From positions 2,291,443-2,326,838 of the forward strand of contig NW_019091375.1 in NCBI RefSeq assembly GCF_001949145.1: 35,396 bases of DNA, in the 5' to 3' direction. The notes below the pieces were generated by a model. The model was given only the letters and a program-made list of their open reading frames with translations, searched no databases and was not told the DNA's origin. How positions within the stretch are numbered: position 1 is the first letter of the stretch; each line of letters starts with the position of its first letter. The position numbers were made by a program, and so were the translations under genes. Shown piece by piece: positions 20,669-30,780 of this stretch. The stretch is from Acanthaster planci. Its lineage: Eukaryota > Echinodermata > Asteroidea > Valvatida > Acanthasteridae.

Positions 20669-20993
20669 CTTTCCAATGTGAGGTGATTCAGCAGTAAAAA
20701 GAACAGGGATCATATTTGGCTGCATTGGTTGAGGATAATCCACTCCAAAACTCCCGTGCACAAAGTACAAGAGTGCTTGTTTGTGGGACTCGAACGTACT
20801 GATTTCTGGTCTGATATTATACTTGACCTTCAGTTCATCACAAAGGTCGATCGGAATAATACCACTACGAGGGGAGAAGTAGCTGTGGTAGTAATGTGCC
20901 AAGACGTTCTTGACCCGCTGGAGAATCGTCATCCTGTCAGTCAGCTCCAAATCTATATCTGGTATATAGGATGGATTTACGGGAAGTCCAGCC
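20669..20993 (-). CDS. UGT-like exon, end of N-terminal acceptor domain
   Basis: 325-bp exon. The proposed acceptor AG at 20995-20994 follows the pyrimidine-rich CCTGTCTTTCCCGTATCC. Donor GTTAGT begins at 20668. It starts in phase 2 and ends in phase 0, matching the exon at 15038. It encodes GLPVNPSYIPDIDLELTDRM then TILQRVKN, the conserved G.P..PSY.P...TDRM.F.QRV.N block of animal UGTs. FGVDYPQPMQPNMIPV follows, corresponding to the D.PRP..PN segment before the interdomain linker. The frame is open to an ATG at 21025, but no AG acceptor lies there and an in-frame TGA is 15 bases upstream of it, so that ATG is probably not the start. Confidence 0.88.
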
Positions 20994-22440
20994 CTGGATG
21001 GATACGGGAAAGACAGGTCGATCATTGTTGAGCAAGTTCAAATGACAGTTCTAGGGTTGGTTATAACACAGCCCTTAAAGATACGTATCCCCTTGACTGA
21101 AATACGTGTATATGGAGTTTACTAATATTGGTATGTACGTGGAATTCCCATTACAGGTTAAAGGACGCACACGCGTATTTCCAGGGTATTTTGTTTTTAC
21201 TGTAATCAGAAACATACACTATGTTAAACTGAATGCATGCACAAAGGGGGCTAATAAAATTGATAATTTTGCCCGTTCGGCCGACCATTGTCAAAAAAAA
21301 AGAAAAGAAAAACATGTTTTCTCGAAAACTACAGCATTCTAGGTGGAAATATTCTACACATTGATTGAGACTGTTATGTACTTCCTTTCAAGGAAGATAT
21401 TTCAGGATTTTACAGTAGTCGAGATTCTATCTATGGTGTACACTTTTTTTTAAATAAGCATAAGATTATATTATACTGCTTTCCCATAATAACCTATTTA
21501 AATTTACACGGGAAAAAAGCCCTCTGACACATAAATATGTTGAGGTGCAATTTGGATGTGGTCTTGGTCGTGTCTGAGTGACTGTTGTTTGAAAAACTCT
21601 AAATCAATTTTAACAAAATGAGGCCAAAAAGTTAATCGTTGAGCTTCACTAGAATCTGTCATATTTATATTAGGATTTAGGATCTGATGTGTCATGCCGA
21701 ATAGTGGCAAGTAGGGAACTGTTGGATTCGTTATTTGACCTTGTTTTCGATTAAATATGTGACAGACTTCTGAGGTAAGTACAAATCTCCCGATCACTTG
21801 ATGGGTTGCTTTGTGCTGTGATTCCTTGTGGAATTACTTTCAAGAGTAACACAGACTTCAGGGCTTTTCTTACTATGTCCGTTCTGAATGTTTACACCCA
21901 AGACATGTCTAGTAACGTTATTTATGTACTGGAATACTGTATCAACTCTTTTGGCCCAAGTCACGTTTACTGTTGCAAGTATCTTCTATGCATTGCAACT
22001 CGATTCAAGATGCCTTAAAATCTCAATTTCCGCGGCAGTGTGACTTAAGTTACATCCTCTCATGGATCGCCAGAATTAGGAGTGGTAATATGGTCTGTAT
22101 CAAATTCTTGGGCTAAAGGCCGAAATAATATGCTCAGTCAAAGCAAGCAAAAGTAACAAGGCGTACACGGCTTCGTTATGCTCCGTGTTTGACGTTGAAG
22201 GGGAACAGCCCTTTGCCGGAGTGGTGAAATGTTCTCCGGTACAATCTAGTCTTTAAATACCAGATGTGAAGACCTACTTTTACTGCATTATTATGCAACA
22301 AGGTGGGAATAAAGTAATACAAGAAATGTGAAGAGTCAATCCCAAAAGACGTCCGCACTCGGCAGTCGACCATTGTTGAAATGTGTTGGCCTTTGCTTAA
22401 ATTGTTACAACCCAACAGTGAATATCAGTACTGTATTTGT
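20994..22440. other. upstream UGT intron, no exon found
   Basis: The UGT N-terminal exons (signal peptide, catalytic His region) should lie upstream on the minus strand. I searched the open minus-strand frames, including 21504-21797 and 22176-22415, and found no UGT motif. Nothing else recognised. Confidence 0.4.
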
Positions 22441-23139
22441 AAACTTGGATTTTTTTTCTCAATTTCTTTTTCGCTTGGGTTAACCAGGGTTAGGTGTAAA
22501 ATACAAATACCAGCAGCTTCGCAAGAAATGATTTAAATCATTTATTGTATAACCTTTTCAAAATTACAAGCTGATTCTTTTTCAGACCTTCAGACTTAGA
22601 TGTTCTAGTTTAATCTGAAATGTACAGGACAGTCCCATGAGCACATGCGCAACTCAGTTTTTTTTCAAAACCTAGCCTTTTTAAGCTTAAGCGCATAAGT
22701 ATGTCAAATTCAGGTTCTAAAAGAAGAACGTCTGCCTGTCCACACAGCTAATAAAACAGGCACCTGAGGATAAAACAAACTGAGTCAAATACCTTCTACC
22801 ACATCAGAGATCAGTTACAAAATCTGGGAAAGATTGTCCACATGTACTTAGAGTTTGAAAAATTTCTGGGGACATTACAAGATCCCACTGCACATTTATC
22901 AGTCAAACCCAAGAAAATGTGTAAATCGTGCACACCAAAAATACCTATGCCAATGATATAACCTATCTGTTGGATTTAAACCAGTCAGTAAAGATGTTGT
23001 TTGACAAGTTTTTTTGTTCTTTTTAAAACTTTGATTTCACTTAATTGCAATTGAGGGGCTCTCACCTTAAAGCATGTTCAGCTTGTACCCCCTCCCCTTT
23101 AGCTGTTTCGGCTGGCAGCCGGAACATCTATTGTTTTCC
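22441..23139. other. no gene seen
   Basis: AT-rich sequence with no recognisable domain, RNA gene or repeat shared with other parts of the window. Confidence 0.4.
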
Positions 23140-23780
23140 AAATTGGCTTTTTTTTCAATTTTCCAAAAAAAGGCATTCTTTTTGTACTGTCTTTTTTAGG
23201 GGGGGCTTTTTTGCAACTTTGCAAAAAAGAATTTGTTTGGCTTTTTCGCAAGTTGCGGAAAAGGCATTCTTTTTGCAACGGTTTTTTTTTGGTTCACTTA
23301 CATTTGGCGCAAGAGGTATTCTTTTTGTCAAGATTTTCTGCTTCTCCTGGTTGTTCTTCTCTCCCAAATCCCGTTTCTTTTGTACACATTTTTTTCTTGG
23401 TACCACTTTAGTCCCTTTCCAAGGTAATCAAAGTTGCCCCAAGCAGAGACCCTATGGCAACATGACGTCAAATGACGTCATCACCTGATTTTTGTATTGA
23501 ATTTGGAATATTTGTTTTTCCCCCATAGGTTTTGTACACGTTTTTCAACTGCAAGAATGTTATGGACTTTGGCCACTCCACAAAATGAAACTTGGTCCAA
23601 TCACAGACCATATTGCATAAATGAACCTAGAGGTATGACGTCACTTTGCCGCCATCAATCGATCCATTAAGTAATTTTGAAGATTTAATTGCTACCATTC
23701 ACTTTGAACACATTTTGGAATCCACTCACTTTGTACACATTTTGAAATCCATAGACTTTGTATATACATACATATACAGT
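23140..23780 (+). repeat. CRE/E-box satellite, array C
   Basis: C/T-rich block (23145-23360) with repeated GGCATTCTTTTTG phrases, then AAGTTGCCCCAAGCAGAGACCC and a TGACGTCA pair at 23463 and 23473. TTTTGTACACGTTTTTCAA follows at 23530, a further TGACGTCA at 23636-23643, and degenerate CTTTGAACACATTTT / CTTTGTACACATTTT boxes at 23702-23745. Same order as arrays B and D. Long frames over the C/T-rich block (23045-23488) are composition artefacts. Confidence 0.75.
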
Positions 23781-25099
23781 TTATGCTTAAGCACGCATGT
23801 CAGTGCGCGATCAGCCGACCTGCATGACTTGGGCGATCGGTTGAAGTTAGCGTTGTCGCACATTCTTATTGCATGATTTCTAGATAATTTGGATATAAGG
23901 TTGTGAAAAAAATCGTGCAAAATATCGACGGAATTGAACTGTAATATTTCATGTCATCAGGCCTCAACACAAATTGTACATGCATGTATCGACCATTTTG
24001 TTTTCGGTTTGCGTCAACACATGGATGCGATCGGGATGACAGTTTTGACTGGCCCACGTGCTTACTCAAGACCTCTTGGGACCTCAAGTACCTAATATTG
24101 CACCTATAGAGTGCTTAATGGGCTTTGCTTGATCAGACTATTCCAAGGTAATCCCAGAAAAGCTGAACTGAAACCAAATTCACGATGCGGAGCAAAAAAA
24201 TTGCAGGAGTTGACGCCGAATAGGCATGGTCACAATGATCGTGAGCATGGGTGCACCGAGCCCAACAAGGAGACAGCTGGCAGCTGGGTTTGGAAGCTGG
24301 ATGGGTGAAGTCCTGGAACTTGTTGCCTGTACTTTCTGTGCTCTGTAGTTCTGGAGAGTGATGTTAGGTGACAGAACTGACTAAAATTAGCTTTGAATTT
24401 GCACTGACATATTCTGAGTATATTCTTGAACTCTACAAATGGCCCTTTTCCAAATTTCGACATGATCACCAAAACCATGTCCTAAATGATAAAAAGGCGA
24501 TTAACAGTGATTGTGTACGCCCTACGTGTTCGTCACAATCCAAAGATCAACATGCACATATTCATTGATTCACCCCTGAGTACATTACACAGTCGTTTTA
24601 GTATGATGGAGCACGTTACGTACATTTGCTGAACATAGGCATCGAACTAACAAGTCCCTCAAAACACTTATGGTGCATACCGTATTTCATAACTATGCCC
24701 TCAGAGAACAAACTATGTCATTACAGGTTAACGGTAAATATCCAGAAATGTATGAAATTTGAATGTAGACCTATTGTTATTTATGTAAGCTGTTTATACG
24801 GAATTTGAATAGGTCGTTTAAAGGGTGAAGGGTGTGACGGCGTTGTGTGGACTACCACACGTCTACACAATGTTTCCTCTCTCTAAAAAAAAAAAAAACA
24901 CTTTCAGAGGCATTTGGGGGTCAAGGTCATACGTGGCAAAATGAAGAGTAACAATCCAGGGAATCATCATCATAAACCCAGCTCAAAAGAGTTATCCCAG
25001 TAAAAGAAAAAGGAGTATTTTCCTCAAGTTTCCTTAACAACAGGAGAACAAAGGAATGTCAACACTTTGTATGTAAAACAGGTATGTGTGTGCATGTGC
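23781..25099. other. no gene seen
   Basis: No supported coding region. A 14-base A run lies near 24885-24899. Short frames at 24111-24308 and 24230-24478 overlap on opposite strands without motifs. Confidence 0.4.
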
Positions 25100-25150
25100 T
25101 CTTGCGTCCTATGCAAACAGAGGAGTTGTGCGTTTACACACACCCCATGG
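25100..25150 (-). repeat. GGGTGTGT/TTTGCAT repeat, copy 1 (inverted)
   Basis: The reverse complement of 25106-25148 reads GGGTGTGTGTAAACGCACAA then CTCCTCTGTTTGCAT, matching the plus-strand copies at 25905 and 26640. Confidence 0.6.
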
Positions 25151-25904
25151 GAAAGTCTATATGACTGTAAACTGTGTACATTGCACACAAGTTGCAAACA
25201 TGTAAATTAATGATAGTTTTCGTACCTGCACTGTTTAATAAAAACAATTTGGATCCTTCCAATGTGTCATCGAGTACATGAAGTAAGTTCTTTCATGATT
25301 GAACCCTACATGTACACTGTAGGGTCTTAGTGTCTCAGTATGTATGTTTCTTACATATAACATGATATATTTCAGTTTCAATCAATGTAATCCACAACAA
25401 AAACATTGGACTCCCTCCCACAAAAAATAGTTTCTAAATTTACATTAAATCTAAATTACATAATCATCCAATACAGTAGCTCCACAAGCAAAATTGTGGA
25501 ATTGTTGCAGTAGTCAAGAAAATGTTCGTCTTCAAGATTTAGTGTTAGTGGCATGACCAGACATTTTATCACAAAGTGTTGGTTATTGGTAATGAAATGC
25601 AAATATTATCCTAAATATTGCTTTCAATGCAAAGCTTTTCATTGGCAGATTGAAAGCTGACCAATTATACGTAAAACCTGATTTGAAATCCATGTCACGC
25701 CCCCAAAGTTATCCGTGGTAACATTGAGTATAGAAACATCCATGAGAAAAATCCAATACTTCTAAATATTTCTTAGACTAAACGTGCATGTAGTTGTACA
25801 TAACCAGTGAAAGTCAGAAATTGGAATCATGTCTCCATACATACCGGGTATTTATGTACATTGTGCACAAACTACATGTGTTTGAGAAGCTCCTCGGGTT
25901 ACTG

Positions 25905-26010
25905 TTTACAAAGCAACAAATCATCAAACCGTGGGTGTGTATAAACGCACAACTGCTCAATTTGCATGGGTTGCTAGAGAGATTCCAGCCCAAACATTTT
26001 CATGGCTAAA
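25905..26010 (+). repeat. GGGTGTGT/TTTGCAT repeat, copy 2
   Basis: Contains CAAACCGTGGGTGTGTATAA, ACGCACAACTGCTCAATTTG and GTTGCTAGAGAGAT. It matches 26640-26765 in the same orientation, 739 bases away. Similarity fades after CATTTTCATGGCTAAA. Confidence 0.65.
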
Positions 26011-26639
26011 CAAAGAAAAAATGTTGTTTCGTGTCACTTGAGTGGTTGTGTACAAATGCTATGAAATTGTCTCTATAGATGTACTGGTACCGCTACAATT
26101 GGCAAGGTCTTTCAGCATTCAAGCAGTTCTGGCCTTTTTAGATGATGCTCTAATGAATTAGTGGCAACCTTTAAGATTGATCCACTTTTCATACCAGAAG
26201 GCCTACATGTTTTTCTATTGGCATCTTAGCCCATTGTGCTTGGTTTACAATACCTGTTTGAGACACCTGCACTGTAAGGGGGGGGGGGCACCAAGCAAAC
26301 AAACATGTGACACCCCCAACAACATGAAACAACCCAGACAGCTGTCTAGACAGCTCAGAGGCATATCGGAGAGACCGACAATTGATATATGGCAGGTTCT
26401 GGCTGGCCAAGGCAGCCTTTGTGTAAATAATCCCATATGGGCCACGTGGCAGAGAGATTAGTACTTATTCGTATGGGACTTGGCAAGAGGCTGGCTCTGG
26501 TGAAAATGATACCAGCCAAGGGGAAGTCCCTACCTCCACGGCAACTAAACTAGATTATCCAGCATCAAGAGAGGTAGGTTTAGATGTAAGGTCTTCGCAT
26601 TTGGCCGAAAAAAATAAGAAATTTCGAAAATGACCGTCA
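26011..26639. other. no gene seen
   Basis: A run of 10 G lies at about 26279-26288. AGCTGTCTAGACAGCT at 26339-26354 is a perfect 16-base palindrome. No gene is recognised. Confidence 0.45.
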
Positions 26640-26765
26640 GTAGCTGACAGCAAAAACTCCGCAAACCGCGGGTGTGTGAACGTGAACTCCTCAATTTGCA
26701 TGGTTTGCAAGAGAGATGCACACATGCTGTAAAGCATTTTTTGGTCGTAGCTAAAACTACATTTA
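26640..26765 (+). repeat. GGGTGTGT/TTTGCAT repeat, copy 3
   Basis: GCAAACCGCGGGTGTGTGAA, ACTCCTCAATTTGCATGG and TTTGCAAGAGAGAT. Direct relative of copy 2, ending near GGTCGTAGCTAAA. Confidence 0.65.
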
Positions 26766-26879
26766 ACCACAAGGAAACAGCTTGGCCCAGAGCTTGGGTT
26801 TGGAAGAACTTTGCGTAGAGTTGGTACATGTACATATTGTAACGAAACATTGGATGTAGACCCAGTGCCAGTCTGCGTT

Positions 26880-27440
26880 ATGAGGCGTGAGCTACTGGCA
26901 CTGGTGGTATTCCTGAAACAATTTCGGCAGTACCTGCATGGGCGTAAAGTGATAATCCAAACAGACCACAGGACTTTGTGATGGCTCGTAACCTTTCGGG
27001 ACTCTCAAGGGCAAATAGCAAGATGGCTGCAGGTAATCAGTGAATTTGACTTCAATGTTTTTCACCGACCTTGGCATTCTCTTAGGAATTCAGACAGTCT
27101 ATCAGGAAACTGTGCACCCAGTGTAGTCGAGAAGATGAGGCGCGATAGGCGGACAGTCCTCCAAAGAACGAGGAACAGACAGCAAGCCCAATAAGTGCAG
27201 CAGCAGTGTCTCATTTAAGGGTAGTGACTGTGCAGCCAACTTTGAACTAAAAAAAAAACCAGTTCCGAAAGGCGCAGCTGGAGGAAAAGGCGCTAAGATG
27301 GGTTGTAGCTGCAAAAAAAGACCCAATTCGGAACAAGCCAAGGAATAACTGCGGGTTTTCATCTAAGGCAAGGACCTATAAGACGCATTGGGGCCAACCA
27401 GAAGTGCGAGACGGAATTCCCCAAAGCAAGTGGCGATGGA
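26880..27440 (+). mobile_element. Ty3/gypsy RNase H remnant
   Basis: One plus frame begins at ATG 26880 (MRRELLALVVFLKQFRQYLH), then VIIQTDHRTL, a stop, WLVTFRDSQGQIARWLQVIS and EFDFNVFHRP. These are the RREL.A.V.F, TDH and QIARWLQ..SEFDF...HRPG landmarks of the gypsy RNase H end. The TDH Asp is kept. Traces of the linker to integrase follow (VRDGIPQSKW at about 27400). RT is absent, so the copy is 5'-truncated at about 26880. Confidence 0.8.
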
Positions 27441-28680
27441 CGTGAGGTAAAGTGGCGCACGGTATTACCTGCCAAACACCACGAGGAGGTAGTAAATCAA
27501 CTACACGGGAGTGTCTCGGGGGACATCTAGGCGTTAGGAAAACGTTAGCCAAGGTGAAGGCAAGGTTTTACTGGGCCGGCATGGCGGCGGACGTGCGATC
27601 CATTATCAGGAGATGTGAGTGCCCGCAAAAAAGTCACCCACGAAAACTAAAAGAGCTCCGCTACAGCAGAAAATGGTTGGTGCGCCTTTGGAAAGGGTGG
27701 CTTTGGATGTGTTGGGCCCATTGCCAGTTACCGTGAGAGGGAAAAAAGTATATACTTGTTGTAGGCGACTACCTGAGTAAGTGGAAGGAGGCCTACCCAA
27801 TCCTCGATCAGACAGCAGAAATAGTAGCGGATAAATTCGTCATAGGGCTTGTCTGCCGGTACGGTGTGCCCGAAGTTTTACACTCTAACCAAGGTCACAG
27901 CTTTGAATTTAGGGTGTTTGGAGAAATGTGTCGACTACTGGGCATCGAAAAACACGCACAACGCCGTATAATCCGAAGAGTGATTGGATGATTGAGTGCT
28001 TCAGTCAAACACTGATCACGATGGTTTCGATAATGACAGAGCCTCATCGTTGACAGCGTGGTTGGGATGAGAAGATTCCTTTGGCCATGTTCGCCTACTG
28101 AACGTCGCCCCACGAGTCCACGGGTAAATCGCTGAACATGCTTATGCTTGGTCGTGAAGTTCGCCTGCCTATCGATTTGACCGTTGACCAACACAGTGAC
28201 GACCAACAAGACGAAGAGTGTGTTGACAAAGATTTTGCACAGCAACTGAAGAAGAAGCTTAGTCTCCCACATGATCGGGTTGGCAAGTGTCTTCAACAAA
28301 GCGCAAGGAGGCAGACAAGCTACTATGACAGACGGTCTGTAGAAGACAATCTGGCAGTAGGAGAGTTTGCATGGCTAAATAACCCTGCGAAAAAAACTGT
28401 TCTTCTAAATTACAGTGCCGCTGGCAGGGTCCGTACCTCATTGTACTTCAACTTTCAGCAGTCTTCTTCTGGGACCGGAAGAAGAAACATGGGAAAATGA
28501 GAGTGGTACACCGCGACCGCTTGAAACCTACACAGGGGAACGCATTGCGTCGTGGGGTTGTAGATGGGTCAAGTATGGCCAACAACGACACCCCCATCGC
28601 CATCAGCTAGCAGATCTAAGGAGATATCTGCGAGCAACCATAGATTTCTCACCCGATGCGACTACCCACCGCTACTTATA
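27441..28680 (+). mobile_element. Ty3/gypsy integrase remnant
   Basis: Zinc-binding domain at 27480-27640: GGHLGVRKTLAKVKARFYWA then RRCECPQKSH, where the last zinc Cys is Pro. The catalytic core begins VALDVLGPLPVT (first Asp, about 27700). After a frameshift: GDYLSKWKEAYPILDQTAEI and VPEVLHSNQG, where the second catalytic Asp is Asn (codon 27887-27889). WMIECF near 27985 keeps the Glu. The C-terminal part (28120-28500) reads LNMLMLGREVRLPIDL and SYYDRRS. Several frameshifts plus the lost Asp make it inactive. Confidence 0.87.
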
Positions 28681-28870
28681 AGTGAGGCCTGTGCAGCAAC
28701 ATAGCCTGCAAGAACTGTGATGCTAATATATTATCGTATGATGCAATACAGTGCCACACTTATAAGTGAGGGTTGTACGCATCAAGAAAACTTACAAGCA
28801 GAATGTTCGAACAAGCCTCACTTATAAATTTGCCTACTGTATTGCATCATACCATAATATACTGCGCCAC
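28672..28870. repeat. imperfect 45-bp inverted repeat with ACTTATAAGT palindromes
   Basis: Arm 28727-28771 (TATATTATCGTATGATGCAA, TACAGT, ... TTATAAGTGAGG) pairs with 28816-28861 read backwards, with only a few mismatches and a loop of about 44 bases. The perfect palindrome CACTTATAAGTG sits at 28757-28768, and ACTTATAAGT recurs at 28674-28683. It interrupts the gypsy between integrase and its tail, so it is probably an inserted foldback or MITE. No target duplication could be fixed. Confidence 0.75.
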
Positions 28871-28970
28871 GTCGCTCTGGTGAGTGATCTGACTAGCTTT
28901 AGAGGGAGGAATAATCAGCCAAGCTATATGACTGTATTTATATCATGTTGGTCAGCACCTTTTGTAAATA

Positions 28971-29249
28971 ATGCATTTGCAACCTCCAGATAAACCACGA
29001 GGGGTGTCAAGTGATATACTGAGAGACTCCTGTGCAGAACTAGGCCACTCAAGTACACATCCGTGCAACTCGCAATGTGCAACACTTCCTGGTGACTCAG
29101 GTGAACAATCTGTAGATTCGCAGTGCGGAACGTTCCTGTTGACTCAAGTGAACAACCTCGAGACTCCCATTGTGCAACACTTCCTGGAGACTCAAGTGAA
29201 CAACCTTGAGAACATGTCCCATCGGTTTAGAGCTTTGCAGATAACCTGA
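28971..29249 (+). pseudogene. gypsy pol tail with 16-residue tandem repeats
   Basis: 92-codon open frame ending at TGA 29247-29249, directly before the polypurine tract. It contains three in-frame 48-bp repeats at about 29070-29210, ending GDSGEQSVD, TQVNNLET and TQVNNLEN. Position suggests the C-terminal tail of the gypsy polyprotein, downstream of integrase and separated from it by the inverted-repeat insertion. No known domain. The ATG is probably not the native start. Confidence 0.5.
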
Positions 29250-29489
29250 AAGGGGAGTGTTATATACAAAATTGACTTGATATGATGATGACTAGTCGTT
29301 GAATTTTACAAAAGATTGGGAGAAGCCCTCTGTTCTGTTGGCAAACAGACCACAGGACTTCGATAGTTTCATACATGTGATCATGTTCAACCTTGGAAGA
29401 CCTTCAGACATTCATCCAAGAATGATCCTAGAACAGATTTGGCATGGTGACCTCATCACGTTTTTTAATTCATTCGATTAACGAATTTA
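29249..29489 (+). mobile_element. polypurine tract and 3' LTR start of gypsy element
   Basis: AAAGGGGAG at 29249-29257 is followed at once by TGTTATATACAAAATTG (29258 on), the TG that opens an LTR. This is the expected arrangement after a pol stop (29247-29249). The LTR's far end was not identified; the satellite array begins near 29490. No 5' LTR copy occurs in the window. Confidence 0.6.
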
Positions 29490-30780
29490 AATTCGTTTTT
29501 AATTGGATATTCAATGTCTTGCCAAAGAGTTTGTACACGATTTGTACTTAACACCAACAAGAGAGTAGTCCTTAACTTGGGGTGAAGACTGCTATGAGAA
29601 ACGAAATCGTCTGGTTTACGCTCTGTTTTGAGTTGAAGTATACCCAAGAGCCAAAATATCAGGTGTTTCATGAAAAAAAAAACTGTCAGTTTAAGAGCAA
29701 ATCACGTGACTTGACTTGAAGGAGTAGTAATTTTTGCATGTGTTTTTAGCCCCATACCATGTTGGTAGCTTTGCAGTGTTTGATCATTTTCAAAGTGATA
29801 GCCAACAAAGACCATGATAAAAGAATTTGTCCATAATGACGTCATCGTCTGATTTACCATTGGTTTGCAATATTTATTTCAGTCCATTGACTTTTTACAC
29901 ATTTTCAAGCCATCATTTTGATAACGTTGAGATCGTTGATTTTCATCAAGGTAACAAATAACAAAGACCCTAATAAAAGAATTTCATGAATTTATGACGT
30001 CATCTTCTATTCTTTATTAATCTTTGGATGTTTATTTTCCCAGATAGGTTTTGCACATGTTATTTAAGAGCCAGTCTTCGGCACTCTGGTGAATCTGACT
30101 TATTCCATTTATGCATAGTCCACCATGGACAGAGGGTCCCAAGACAAAATGGTCAAAATGACATCATCAAAGGTCAAGTGACATAAGGTTATTTTTTCTC
30201 CATAGGTTTTTTACACGTTTGTCTACTAAACATTAATGAATGAGTAGTCCTCAACTTCGGCTCAAAATTACTATGAGAGCAAACAAGAAACTGTGAGGCT
30301 TCCGCTCTGTTATTTGATGAGATATATACCTCAGAGCAAAAATATCAGGTAATAGGTGATAAAACAATTGTCCTTTTAAGAGCGAATCACTTGACGTGAA
30401 CTTAATCAAAGGAGCATTTTTTTTTCATATGTTCTTATCCCATTCATTTGGTACATGTATTCAAGCCACCATTTAGGTAACTTTGCGTTGTCAGATCGTT
30501 ATTGAATTGATAGCCCACAAAGACCCTGATACAAAAGTTATTCCAGAATAATGACGTCATAATGACGTCACTTTCTGATTTATTACTGATTTGTCAATAT
30601 TAATTTTAGCCGATTTGACTTTCTACATGTTTTCAAGTCATCATTTCGGTAACTTTGAGATCTTTGATCATTGTCAAAGTTGCAGCCAACAAAGAATGTA
30701 ATACAAGAATTATTCCAGATTGGTGACATCATGATTGCGTCATGTTGTGATTTTTTCACTGATTTTCTTTTATTTTATTT
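29490..30780 (+). repeat. CRE/E-box satellite, array D (longest)
   Basis: Basic units of about 155-170 bp grouped in a higher-order repeat of about 677 bp: GAGTAGTCCTTAACTTGGG at 29567 recurs as GAGTAGTCCTCAACTTCGG at about 30244, each followed by CTATGAGA and the CTCTGTT block. Other family marks: GTTTGTACACGATTTG (29529), CTTTTTACACATTTTCAAGCC (29890), GTTTTGCACATG (30047), GTTTTTTACACGTTT (30207). TGACGTCA is at 29837, 29995, 30552 and 30563, with a decayed pair at about 30724. ATCACGTGAC is at 29701. CAGCCAACAAAGA phrases precede the CRE boxes. Confidence 0.88.

Noticed and set aside
20669-21025. ATG at 21025 as the UGT start codon
   Set aside because: No signal peptide, the UGT N-terminal half is missing, an in-frame TGA lies 15 bases upstream, and a good acceptor at 20995-20994 explains the exon.
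23045-23488. 147-residue Phe-rich plus-strand protein and overlapping frames
   Set aside because: The frame comes from a C/T-rich satellite block present in other arrays with different frames; no domain or splice support.
27102-28441. Several minus-strand frames of 60-134 residues
   Set aside because: They lie opposite the gypsy RNase H/integrase, whose plus-strand motifs are unmistakable.
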